DNA of 64,000 nt from Schizophyllum amplum. Taxonomy: Eukaryota > Basidiomycota > Agaricomycetes > Agaricales > Schizophyllaceae. The DNA lies in NCBI GenBank assembly GCA_007026445.1, contig VDMD01000001.1:682001-746000 (forward strand), read 5' to 3'. The translations under genes were made by a program, and so were the position numbers. Of the stretch, positions 9,902 through 20,554 are shown piece after piece. The notes beneath the pieces are model-generated. The model was not told the DNA's origin, made no database searches, and was given only the letters and a program-made list of their open reading frames with translations. Positions within the stretch are counted from its first letter, which is position 1. Each line of letters begins with the position of its first letter.

Positions 9902-10377
9902 GGTGAATATCAGTGGGCTGTTCGACGAAAATTCAGGAAGGAGATGTGGATGGTCGATGCAGGGTGGCGTCTTTATATGCTGTGAGGTTACGGGGTGACG
10001 ACTGGCAGCCTGAGACTGTTGTCGGGTGAAGCAGCAATGACATTGTTGAATGGGAGGTGGAGCATTGAGTACGTGGTACTTGGTAGTATGAGGGATGATG
10101 GCAGGAGGAGGGTACACATGTGTCGTGCAAGGCTATTTGATGGCATGCTCGTGAGGTGCCTTCGTCTTTCTCGAATGGAGGGTAACTTAGCAAGGGAAGA
10201 ATACAGGCAGTATGGAGGAATTCCCATAGTTTATATCCTTGGCGGTGCGGGGCGCGTGGCACCGGTTGTCCTCGGCGGCAGTCTTCGTCGTGTGGCAAGG
10301 TATTTGTTGACATCTGTTTTCTCCAAGAGGAAACGGTCTACGATACACAGTGCATGCGCCACTTTGAGTGGCAAGTG

Positions 10378-13300
10378 TCAATTAAGCAAGACTTCTGGAT
10401 ATACAACATTCTGTGTAGTACGTGATGGTGGTCCGTCGTTAGAGGTGAGTATGGTAATATGACGGCTGGAGGTTGCTCTGGATAGCGCGACGTAAAGTTG
10501 ACCGTGCGTAAAGACAGGCGACCGTAAGTCAAGACCGACGTACTTGACAGACTGTCCCTGAGCCTTGTTGATGCTCATAGCGAATGCGAGACGTACAGGG
10601 AACTGTCGACGGCGTAGCTTGAACGCGAAGTCGGTATGAGAGATGGATGGCGTGAGAGTTATGCGTGGTATGAAGGTGATCTCCCCGTCGTGCTCGCCGC
10701 CCATCAGTCGCACTTCCAAAACCTTCGGGGACATGCGTAGGAGCGTCATGCGAGTGCCGTTGCATAGTCCGCGGGCAGGTGACAGATTGCGCAGCAGGAT
10801 GAGGGGACAGCCGGTCTTCAGATGAAGCTCGCCCAAGGGTAGACCCGACGTGTTGAGAGTGCGGAGGAACTCGACGGGTAGGTTGAGCGGCTCATTGGCA
10901 TCCGCACCTGACTCTTGCTCATACGAATCAGCGCTGAGGTACGTGCGTTCTTCCCCTGGTAGAATCGACAGTACTCGGGTATTGACGGCATGAACATCTT
11001 CGTTACGCGGTGCGAGAATGACGCGGTTCGTGAAGTAATCGGGGGGAGGGGGCGAGATGCTGGAGGAGATGTCGCCGTAGATGGACTGAATGAGGTCGTT
11101 GTCGGTGTGGCAGAGCATGCGTGCGGGCAGCGGAATGTCGCTCGACGCAGTGGCAGGGGTGTCGCTATGTAAGCAGATATCACGAAGTCGGCCATGGCCT
11201 ATGTCAAGGAGCCAGCGTGCGAAGGCGTCGGCGTCGTCGTCGTGTCTAACTCGCATGTTTTGTTGCAGGTGGAGGACATGGATGTCGTTCCACAGAGGTG
11301 ATCGGCGTAGGCAAGCGGTGACTTCTTCCTCGCGGCTGCCCTTGATCACGACGGGAAGAATTTGCTGGAAGTCGCCACCAAATACAACGGTGATGCCGCC
11401 GAAGGGCCGGTCGTCGTCGCGTAGATCTCGAAGGGTACGGTCGACTGCCTCAGGACCGTATCTGTGTAAAGGAAGGAGTGAGCTATGGTACTCGAGTGAT
11501 GCGAGGAAGAAGACGCACCTGTGCTGCATGACGGCCTCGTCCCATATGATAAGGCGTACCATGCGAAGCATGTCCGCACGGGGGCTTTGCTTCTTGATAG
11601 GACAGGAGGACTCGTCGGTCAGGTCTTCGATGGGAATGCGGAAAGTGGAATGGGAGGTACGGCCACCAGGGAGCAGGAGGGCGGATATGCCGGAGGAAGC
11701 AACACAGAGTACAATGAGACTGTCGGCGCGTAAACGGTGGCATAGTGTCTGGTATACGAATGTTTTACCGGTGCCGCCGGGACCGTTGAGGAAGAAGAGG
11801 TGGCCGCGAAGATTATGGACGGAGGAGAGCACTGTGTGGTAGGCATGTTGTTGATCGGAGTTGAGTAGATCGCTCATTCGATCCGCCTCGGCCTCTTCTG
11901 CATCTGGAGAGTACCTCGTAAGTTGTTCGGCTATGAAAGGATTTTCGCTGTATCCGCCCCAGTCGCGTTGGGGCAAGGGCATATTCGGGAAATCTGCGAG
12001 GGTCCTGCCCGAGTCAAAGAGTATCTGCTGCAGTAGATAGAGTCCGTAGTCGACAACTGAGTCAATGGAGACATCTGCGATGTTCATGCGCTGAAGACGG
12101 CGCGGGAGATCATCACATATCTGTTCTGCGTAGTCGGCCCATAGGACTTCAGGACGCGAGGGCTCACAGTGGAGCAGGAGAGTGGCGAAGAGGAGACGGA
12201 CGCTCGATCCAGTACGCATGAGACATGCTTCGTCAAGGCACCTGCGCCATTCTCCGTCATCCTCCAAGAGGCCTTTGGCGAGGCATGCTTCACGGAAGGA
12301 GGGATAGGTGATGCCATCATGCACACGCAAGTCTTCGAAGGACCGGGGGCCTCGAACAACAGTGAGAAGCGTGCGCAAGTAGAAGAGTTCGCCGGCTGTG
12401 GGTGAGATAGCGTACATGCGACCCAGTGCAAACCGCTTCTGCCGGACAGTCCATCGCTTTTCGGGCTGATTCCACGTGAAGTGCTGAGGGAGCTCCTGGT
12501 AGGTGTACTGTCGTGCGAGCTGTCCAGCATCGTCATGGCGCGCGTTGGCCCGAAAGAAAGCGGTGAGCATAGTGCGCTCGGTAGCGCTGCGTGCAAGGAC
12601 ATCGTCAAGGGTATCTGAGGGTTTGAACTTGACCATATGCTGGCCGGGGAGGTGAATCTGAAGGCGAACAATGCTAGGCATCTGCTCGTGAATGTCGAAC
12701 TGAAGCAGACGCCACATGCTCTCCGCAGCGCTGATGTAGCGGGCGTCGAGAAAGGCCTGAACCTCGTTGTCAGCAGCGACATGGACGGTAGCGCGGTCCG
12801 GGCCCTTGTGAGTGTATTTCGTGATGTACTTGGCTGAAGCAAATGACACCAGGCACTCGACGTTGATATGGCACCTATATTTCTTGGATAGGTAGGCATT
12901 ATAGGGTACTATCCATCTGTTGTCAAGTAGGGCACCCCTAACCTATAAGCGCTGTCAGCATTACATAATTGTGAAGGTGCTCGCACACACCTCATAGGCG
13001 CGTCCGTCGTCGGCCCGCCGATAGAAAGGGTATCCGTCACGATTCAATGTCGTCTCGGATTGGAAAGCCTTCGGAAAGCCTTTGGTACACTTGCCATCTC
13101 GCATGCAAGGAGCGTTCGCATTGGCAGTCCCGCATGGCCCATGCACCATACAATGCTTGACGATCTCGAAGAGCTCGGGTTCCATCTCCGGGTGAGGCCA
13201 GTAAGCGCGAACGACGGAGTCGATGTCAGCCGGTGTCTTCATCTTCCAGGGCTGTTTGAGAAAGAGAAGGAGATGCATATGGGGGAGACCGCGTTTTTGG

Positions 13301-15456
13301 AATTCGATGGTGTAAACGTAGGCGGCAGCTTCACCGAAAATGCCATTCTTGTAGAGATCGTCGACAATGGCAGTTTTGTACATGGCGAAGACGCGAGCGA
13401 CTAAGTCGGGACGGTCTGCAGCGGTTTGGCCGGGCAGAAGCGCCCGCACAATCTCTGGCCAGTTGGGGTTGCACGTTACTGTGATAAACAGGTCGATCTG
13501 TCGAAAATACCGTGATAGTGCCATTGCATCTTGAAAAGACTGATGCATGTATCGTGGGCTGCCGACATGAGATGAAGGGAGCACGACTTTGCGCCCGACG
13601 GAGTTGAGATCGTGACTCTCGTGTGCTGCAAGGTCTTGAAGGCCACTGTATAGCTCTGCACGTATATTCTCCTGATGTGTCTCCAGAAAACGAAGGCGAC
13701 TCTGGTCCGTGATAGCCCACGCATCGACTATGTATTGTTGAAAGAGACGACCACCGAAGAACAGAAGCGAGTGGGATGAGGGACGATAGTGAAGCTGATG
13801 GCCGTAGTACATGCACTGCGTCATTTTCCGCGGAGTCGCTCTTCCAGGTTCATGAAGGAGAAGGTGATATGACCAACCATAAGTGCCTTGCGGAAAGAAG
13901 AGGACGTAGTGCAAGCATGCGTACGCAGGACTGCTTTCATTCACGCGTCGCAAGCGACCGCTACGGAGGTGAACAATGATGTCGCGTCCTTCCGTTGCTC
14001 TCGCATTGTTCCCCGGTAGTATGGCGGCAAGTTCGTCTGCAGTCGGCAGATTGTAGCATCGTGCATCAGTCTGTGTCTCCACACAGAGGGTGAGGCTGAT
14101 GTCTCGGACATGGGAGTACAGCGACAGGACATCATACGCTTGACGGTAGATGCGACTATAGGGATGGAAGAGAAGGAGGATATGCTGAAGGGCAGACATC
14201 GTATCTGCACGTAGATTATCATTGCGCGTCATGCGCTCACGAAGAGCATCGCGTGGGTCGTAGACATATAGTTGAGCGTATCGAGGTGGTATGCCTTCGG
14301 CCGGCATGAGAGAACCAACATGATGATGCAGTTGTCCACCGATCTTGAAGACGTAGGGGCCAGCAGTCCTGTTGACGGAGTCGTCGACGTGCACACCAAG
14401 GGACGTGAATGATAGTGCAGCATTATACTGTCGGATGTTTTGCCGAAACTCGCGTCCGCGGGCATCTTGAGCAGTGAAGAGCCGATAAAGACGCGCGGGT
14501 GGGGGTGGGGCGAGGGGTAGCTGAATTTTTCCGTGCATGCAGCATCGAGCAAACTTGGGGCTGGTGTCGGACGACCCGGTGGTCTTGGTGCGTTCTGCTG
14601 TCCAATGTGTGGCCCGACAATGCGGGCATTCGCGGTCCATAGATCCGAAGGAGATGTAAGGAACATCGACCTCGCGATAGGGGCGTCGTCCAGGGGGCAA
14701 AGGAGGCGTACGATGTGGTCTATGCGGTCTAAACGGTTGTGCGGAAAGGTGAGGAGGCGAAGACTAAAGAGGACAACTGTGAAAAAGAAGGATGTTCGAG
14801 GATAGAGAGGACGTACATTTTGGTCATTGTTGTGTTGTCTACGCTGTTGGGCCTGATGACGAAGAGAAGGGGGCAGGCGCGTGTCGAGTTCTATACGATG
14901 AGTTAGAACATTGAGGAGTATAGAAAGGGAGACGCACGGAGCGAATTTGCAGATGCTTGAGGTGTGGGAGGTGCAGGCATCACGGAGTGCGGGTGAGGCA
15001 GCCTCCTCGCAGGAGGAGTGTTCTGACGCTGTTCGTGAGAAGTAGCCCGTTGTTGAGCGCGTGCATGTTCTGCATCGGCGAAGGGGTGCTGGCCGGGATC
15101 TGCAAGCATCGCGTCAGAACGGGAAAAGAAAGCGACATGATCGAGACGTACGATTGGGATAGGCAGACTGTAGGAGGTGAGGCGGAGCGAAGGGTTGTTG
15201 GCCGGGGTCTGCAAGCATCGCGTCAGAACGGGGAAAGAATGCAACATGATCGAGACGTACGATTGGGATACACAGACCTTAGGAGGTGAGGCGGTGTATA
15301 TATGAACCGTGGAATTGTAGGGGGAGGAGGACGGTAGAGGGTGGAAGGACCGGCGGAGGGCGTGCGACGGCGGGACTGCAGTTCGTTTTGACGTACGGTC
15401 GTCGGTGTTGTTGGTACGACGGAGCGACGTGCATCAGCAGAAGACTGGGAGGTCAT
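10378..15456 (-). CDS. Helitron Rep (HUH) - PIF1 helicase
   Basis: One gene of several exons. The 13.0-14.7 kb exon has a zinc-ribbon-like start (CPHCRATHW..CC), the conserved FRQNIRQYNAALSFTSLG, and the Rep HUH site in EFQKRGLPHMHLLLFL near 13270. A 48-nt intron (12943-12990) leads in frame to SKKYRCHINVE and the two-tyrosine motif KYITKYTHKGPDRA near 12820. The C-terminal half is a PIF1 helicase: Walker A GPGGTGKT near 11770, DEAV Walker B near 11540, GGDFQQILPV, and the late motif FAMSINKAQGQS. A 57-nt intron inside the helicase (11462-11518) is itself open and in frame. The N-terminal exons up to 15456 (MTSQSSADARRSV) are low-complexity and their joins are uncertain. Nicks and unwinds DNA for rolling-circle transposition. 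All catalytic motifs are present. Confidence 0.88.
11462..11518 (-). other. 57-nt in-frame intron inside the helicase
   Basis: Donor GTGCGT and acceptor TTTACACAG flank a 57-nt stretch without stops. Removing it joins AVMQHR to YGPEAVDRTLRDL, the continuous form expected for PIF1-like Helitron helicases. Retention would insert 19 residues between Walker B and motif III without shifting frame. Confidence 0.7.
15091..15300. repeat. 109-bp tandem duplication spanning an intron
   Basis: Two adjacent copies (starting at 15091 and 15200) share the core GATCGAGACGTACGATTGGG and the block TGCAAGCATCGCGTCAGAAC. On the coding strand each unit holds the end of an exon (PPHLL), a short intron ending TTGCAG with a TTCTGACG branch site, and the next exon start (DPGQ). 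The copies differ at several sites, including the donor (GTCTGT against GTCTGC). Confidence 0.8.
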
Positions 15457-16092
15457 TAACAGGGTAGGAGTAATGGGGCAATTCAGCGACGCACACAGAG
15501 GGTCAATATAAAGTCGCAAGAAGGACGATGAGACCGGACAATCTGCACAGCGAACGTGCTAAGACTTCGACAGGTGGAGAAAATTAGGCTTTCGTGGAAC
15601 GATCGTGCATGTGGAGGAGCGGGGAGTGACGGATGTGGGGGAGTATTGGGGGATATAAACTGGTGGAGCGAATGGAAAGTGTATGTGAAAGGAGCAGTGT
15701 TTGAGAGAGCGGGGGCGGGACGGATGGCTGTCGAGAAGTCAAGGGGAAAAAAGGGAAATGCAAAAGTTATCGATGCAAAAAGGAAGAGGAATTCACACGC
15801 AGTAAGTAGTGCAGCAGTAAAAGAGAAATAGTCGGAGTGTATGTTCATGGAATTGATTGTATTCGGGTATGAGGACAATGGACGGAGCGGGTGAGCCGCG
15901 GCCCGCAAGCGCACGGTGTCGTGCAATCAGTAACGTAACGGGCAGTGGACAGCCAATGAGGAGGCGTACATAGCCGTGATTGGGTCACGGCCGTTTCGCT
16001 TTAATAAAGAGATGATCCTCACTGTTGAACTACCCACTCTACCTATCAACCAGCCAGCTTATCACCACCCGACCCAACCCACCCACATCATC
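15457..16092. other. Helitron 5' flank and promoter of the Hmp1-like gene
   Basis: No gene seen. Holds the unresolved Helitron 5' end, a small hairpin (GCACG/CGTGC, about 15911-15924), and near 15950 a CCAAT box and AT-rich TTTAATAAAG that probably belong to the promoter of the downstream gene. Confidence 0.4.
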
Positions 16093-16503
16093 ATGTCTCC
16101 CTCCAAGTCTTCCGGTCAGTACCACGAGAAGAAGGGCGGCCTCAAAGAGACTGTGCGTCTTTCGCCCCCCTCCCAATTCGGTTCGCAGATGAGACTGACT
16201 GCGCCCCCAGGTCGGCAACGCCCTCGGCCTCGGCGGCACCGCGAACAGCGGCCAGACTGAGCGTCACGAGGGCCGCGGCGAGTACGACGCCTCGCGCGCC
16301 CAGGGCTGGACGGAGGGCGCGGGCGACCGCGTCACCGGGAAGAAGGACTCCGTCGTCGGCAGCGTCACTGGCGACCGCAGCCAGCAGCATTCTGGTATGT
16401 GTATTCGATGCTGAGGTGGAAGGAGCGTGTACTGACCGAACCGACAGGCGAGACCCGCGAGAACAAGGGCGACATGAAGCAGAGCATCAACCGTCATCTG
16501 TAG
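16093..16503 (+). CDS. Mismatched base pair and cruciform DNA recognition protein (Hmp1-like)
   Basis: Exons 16093-16152, 16211-16394 and 16448-16503 give a 99-aa, highly hydrophilic protein. It opens SPSKSSGQYHEKKGGLKET, then has GLGGTANSGQTERHEGRGEY, AQGWTEGAGDRVTGKKDSVV and GSVTGDRSQQHSGETRENKG, ending MKQSINRHL. This is the basidiomycete Hmp1-like family (CsbD-like stress fold), described as binding mismatched or four-way-junction DNA in Ustilago and often abundant under stress. A second copy with the same three-exon structure lies at 59187-59619 on the other strand. The Helitron ends just upstream. Start chosen because it matches the paralog. Confidence 0.8.
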
Positions 16504-16651
16504 ATCGGCAATGCCTGCGGAGGACGAGTGAAGAAGTTTTATACCATATTGTAGCAATTTAATTTTGCGTCCGCAAGGACGTCCGCGCTCAAGCCTGTGT
16601 GAGGTTACTTTTGCCTACAAGCGGTACGAAGAGGGGCGGCGCATTCAAGAT

Positions 16652-18108
16652 CTATTGCTGCAGTGCCCCGCTAACCGTAGGATCCCTGGCTACCATCACT
16701 ATCTCCTCGGTTGACGCCCGACTGCGAGCCTCCATAAGAGAGTCATGCGAGCTTGATGGTACACTCTGAGATGCCGATTGTAGCAGGTCGGGATCCTCGT
16801 GATACTGCAACACTGAATTTTCATGCTGCTGTTGACCCCGTGCCTCGCGCGCGGTCGTTGGTGCTGTAGAGCGCTGCAAGGCAACAGCGAGGATGAGGGA
16901 GGTGGGATAGATGCCCTAGCCGCAAACCAAGAATGAGTCAGTATCGCGGCGTCGGGCAGAGCTTGAGGATGACAGAGCATACGGATATGTCGTGGAACGC
17001 GGCGTTGTAGACAGCGAACGCCGAGAGCGGTCTGCTCTGGCCCATAGTAACAAAGAGCACGAGATATGCGATCTGACGGTGAATGAGCAGAGGGCGAGTG
17101 ACATGCAAGCGGTAGAAGCAGTACCCAAAAGCAGCAATAGATGAAACTTGACTCCAAAAGCAGGAAGATGATTTTCTCCACCTGTGTTCTTGCATTTCGC
17201 GGATTGGAAGTGGTCTTGACGAGACGGCGAAGATACCTGCGAGGTATGTGAGAACGAGTACGGCGAGACTGGCGTAGATACGCGTACCAAAATCGGATGC
17301 CTAGAGGGCCGTGGAGACGACGTTGGTGAAGAGCAGAGGTACGATCATCATGAGCCTGTGGATCGGGAAAGCGAAGTAGCCGAACATGTCAAAATCGAGC
17401 TTCAACGTCCACACGCATTCGACAAAGACGCCAACTAAGTTGTGCGTCAGTGACCTAGCGGTCCTTCGCGGCATAGGTACTAGTTGTGCATCAGACTCAC
17501 CCGCGCTGCCACATATGCATACTATCAGTGTTGCCTTCGCTGTAGGACTGTTTGACCACATAATCCACGCCCGCGACACCACAACCACGTCGCTGATGAA
17601 GTACTGGACGCGCGGTCAATAGGAGGATGGCTACGGACCCGGGCATTCTCGCACATTGGACCGGAAAGCCACTGAAAGCGCCATATTTAGGTGGTCGAGA
17701 GTCTCCGAATAGTCACGTGTCGTGTGTCTGTACGACGCCGCGAAGCGGATGAGGAGGAATGTAGAATCGACAGCGACCGAGATGGTAGAGGACAGGAAAA
17801 GACCCGCGACGACGACTACTGTCAGCCGCGTGCGGTCCTTCCGATGCCTGACGGAGAGGCATTAAGCAAGTGAGCGGCACATGAGAGATTTACACGCGCA
17901 TCAGGACGCTCAGTGCGGCAACGGACAGTGCTGTCTGCACGCCTATAAACACAAATTAGCGCTATATAGCAGGACCAGACGACGGACATGCGTACTTACC
18001 ATATAAAAGTAATTCCACGCCTACGCGAATGATCATTATTTGCAGATCATGTACGTCCGACGGGTGCAGCGGGCGATACCCCTGGCTGTAGACCTCCGTC
18101 GTGGTCAT
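16652..18108 (-). CDS. Multipass membrane protein, family copy 1
   Basis: First of three paralogs in the window. The first exon starts at 18108: MTTTEVYSQGYRPLHPSDVH then DLQIMIIRVGVELLLYG. Later exons give a helix VQTALSVAALSVLM, then VVVVSRAWIMWSNSPTAKAT with LIVCICGSAG, and VGVFVECVWTLKLDFDMFGY followed by FAFPIHRLMMIVPLLFTNVV. The tail (EARSRASTEEIVMVARD, stop at 16652) is polar and probably cytosolic. The pattern is that of a seven-helix protein with about eight short introns. Members are numerous in agaricomycetes and have no known function; receptor-like topology is only an inference. All exons found keep order with copies 2 and 3, but I did not verify every join. Confidence 0.6.
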
Positions 18109-18497
18109 AGTGGGGACGGAGACCAGAGTACTGACGGCGAATCACAGCTCATGCGAGCTTGCTTATATTCGCGATGATACACGAGCATCCACTATACCGA
18201 TGCTGTAGAAGGCCGGAAATCCCATACCGCCGCATACTGCACGATGTCGCTAGGCAGGTTCAGGACAGCACCGCACTAGATAGAATGAGGGAATAGGAGG
18301 AGTGCTCACCAAAGTCATGCATCATGTCAGATTTGGGAGGTGCTCACTGCAGTCATTAAATGCAACAAAAGTGACTCACATCTCTGTAAGTGGGTACGCT
18401 CAGGACCAGAAGCCAAGGCCGCGAGAAGCGATAAGCTGATAGTCTGCTTTATATTGTCAGAGCGTTTTACTGCACCCATAGGCGGACTGTGGAAAGA

Positions 18498-19839
18498 TCA
18501 AGATGGACGTAGGACGGTTAGGTGTTCCTCGTGCTGTGGGTACCGACCTCGGGCCTCGCGCGTAGCTGCGAACTGGAGGTGGGGCGATGGAGGCACACGC
18601 AAAGGTGGAGACTGCGCTCCCAATCGCTGCAATGCGACAGCGAGAACGAGAAAGGTCGGATAGATGCCCTGATGAAGTAGACGTTTATTGAGGACTGATT
18701 GGGGGAGGATGGAAAAATCGTACAGAGATATTGTGGCACGCGGCGTTGAATATGGCGAATGCCGAGAGCGCCCTGTTTTGGCCCGTAGTGACACCGACGA
18801 CGAGGTATACGACCTGGTGGTGCATGGGCCACGAATTCGCCTATATGAGGAATGGGAGGCTTACCCAAAAGAAACAGTACACGAAGCCTGATTCGAGAAG
18901 CAGGACAATGACCTTCTCCGCCTGAGACATGGAGCTTGACGTGCCCTCCATGAAGCGGCGATGATACCTGACATATTGATCAGCATAGAGTCCAAGTAGA
19001 ATGGTAATGCGCATACCAGAACCGGACGCCTATGAGGATGGTCGCGGCGACGTTGGTGAGGAGCAGCGGCATAATCAACATGAGCCTATAGATCGGGAAG
19101 GAGAAGTAGCCAAAGATGTCGACGTCGAGCTTCAACGTCCAGACGCATTCAATGATAACGCCAACTGTGATCGGGAAGTGAGTCCAGCGGTCTTTCGCAG
19201 CATGTATCGTACTCTCGAAGTACTCACCCGCACTCCCGCATATGCATCCCACCAACACGCCCTTCGCCATCCGATTGTTCGGCCACAGGACCCATGCGCG
19301 CCATACGACCACCGCGTCGCTGATGAAGTACTAAAGACGCTGTTATGGGGCTGAAAATGGTGCATCCGAGGATCGTTCGCACATTTGACCGGAAGGATAC
19401 AGCGAGCCCAACGTCCAGGAGCTTGAGCTTCTCTGTGAAGCTCGATACTGTAGTCCGGTACATCGCCGCAAAGCGAACGAGAAGGAACGTAACATCGATG
19501 ACGACGGCGATGGTGGAAAATAGGGAAAGACAGGCGATGGCCGCTATCGTGAGCCGCGGGCGGTCCTTCCGACGCCTGGATAGTAGGGTGTTAGCTCAGA
19601 TGAGAAGGAGGAGTTTAAGATGATGTGCACTTACATCAGAACGCTCAGTGCAGCGACAAACAACGCCATCTGTACGCCTTTGGCTGATATCAGTACGGAG
19701 GCAAAGCGGCCAGCTGAATACGGGGGAACGCACCATATAAGAGTAGTTCCACGCCTGTGCGCATGATCATGATCTGTAAGTCATGCACGTCCGATGGTGC
19801 CAACGGGTGGTACACATGGCTGTATACCTCTGTCGCCAT
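18498..19839 (-). CDS. Multipass membrane protein, family copy 2 (tandem)
   Basis: Begins at 19839 with MATEVYSHVYHPLAPSDVHD then LQIMIMRTGVELLLYG. Exons continue RPRLTIAAIACLSLFSTIAV, FISDAVVVWRAWVLWPNNRM with GVLVGCICGSAG, and VIIECVWTLKLDVDIFGYFS followed by FPIYRLMLIMPLLLTNVAAT. The motif D-A/V-V-V-V-W/S-R-A-W followed by a Gly-rich helix is shared by all three family members. It lies head-to-tail behind copy 1, a clear tandem duplication. The tail QGIYPTFLVLAVALQRLG runs into a short polar end, shorter than in copies 1 and 3. Function unknown. Confidence 0.6.
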
Positions 19840-20554
19840 TAGGTCGTAGGAGCGTCGACGACGGGTCCCGGCGTTTTCAGCGTCGTGATCGCGGCTTATA
19901 TTCATGAGGTATACGTATGGTATACTGCTGCTGTGAAAGGCCGCAGAAGCCTGACCGCCTTCATACCGCGCAATGCCACTTGGTGGATCCACGAGAGCAG
20001 AGGCCGGACAAAGTAGAACAAGGGAATGGGTCCTCACCAAAGTCGCGATCATGCATCATGTCAGATTGGAAGGGTGCGCACTGCGCACTGCAGTTGTTGA
20101 ACACAGAAGAGTGATCGACATGGTATTGTAAGTATGTATGTGAACGCCCAGAGACCGAAGCAAATGCCGCGGAGAGCGCATTGATGCGGCTGAGGCCAGA
20201 CTGAGGCTCACGACATTCATGTGTCGGCAAGAACGAGCGCGATCAAGATCTGAGAAATATGCAGCAGTAGAGATTGTAGCAGCAGGCTGCCGGGCGATTT
20301 GTGCGTCCATGGGTGGCATCAAGATGGAGGACGAGGACAAGAGGCAGCACAGCGCATGTGGCGCCGGTCCGGAACGAATCAGGAGAGAAGTTCCCACATT
20401 CACGTCTTGCCTTCTGCCTTCACGAATTCATGACCTGAACATCTGGAGTCCTCTTTCGTCGCCTTCGTCCGAGTAACGAGAGCTGCGAATACTGTGGACG
20501 CAAAACCGAAGTCATCTCTGGCAGCGTAGCGGATCTCCCTAAGTGAGAGACATC
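19840..20554. other. Intergenic region between divergent genes
   Basis: About 700 bp between the minus-strand family copy 2 and the plus-strand gene at 20555. Open frames here are short and lack coding character. Presumably holds both promoters; no clear TATA box seen. Confidence 0.4.

Larger units (their letters stand above)
8615..15950 (-). mobile_element. Autonomous Helitron (rolling-circle transposon)
   Basis: The element encodes an HUH Rep/PIF1 helicase (10378-15456) and a second gene of OB-fold/ssDNA-binding type (8717-9901), both on the minus strand. Its 3' end is clear: on the minus strand a 6-bp hairpin (8626-8640) is followed 7 bp later by CTAG (8615-8618) and then T, exactly the Helitron 3' rule with insertion between A and T. 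The 5' TC end lies between the first Rep exon and the Hmp1-like gene start (about 15.5-16.05 kb) and could not be fixed; 15950 is a rough limit. No target-site duplication is expected. Both genes look open, so the copy may be recent or active. Confidence 0.85.

Noticed and set aside
12084..12899. 271-residue frame overlapping the Helitron helicase in another frame
   Set aside because: Shadow of the helicase; composition is Ser/Ala-rich without motifs.
15911..15924. Hairpin GCACG/CGTGC as possible Helitron end
   Set aside because: Helitron hairpins lie at the 3' end, already found at 8626-8640; no CTRR follows it in the right orientation.
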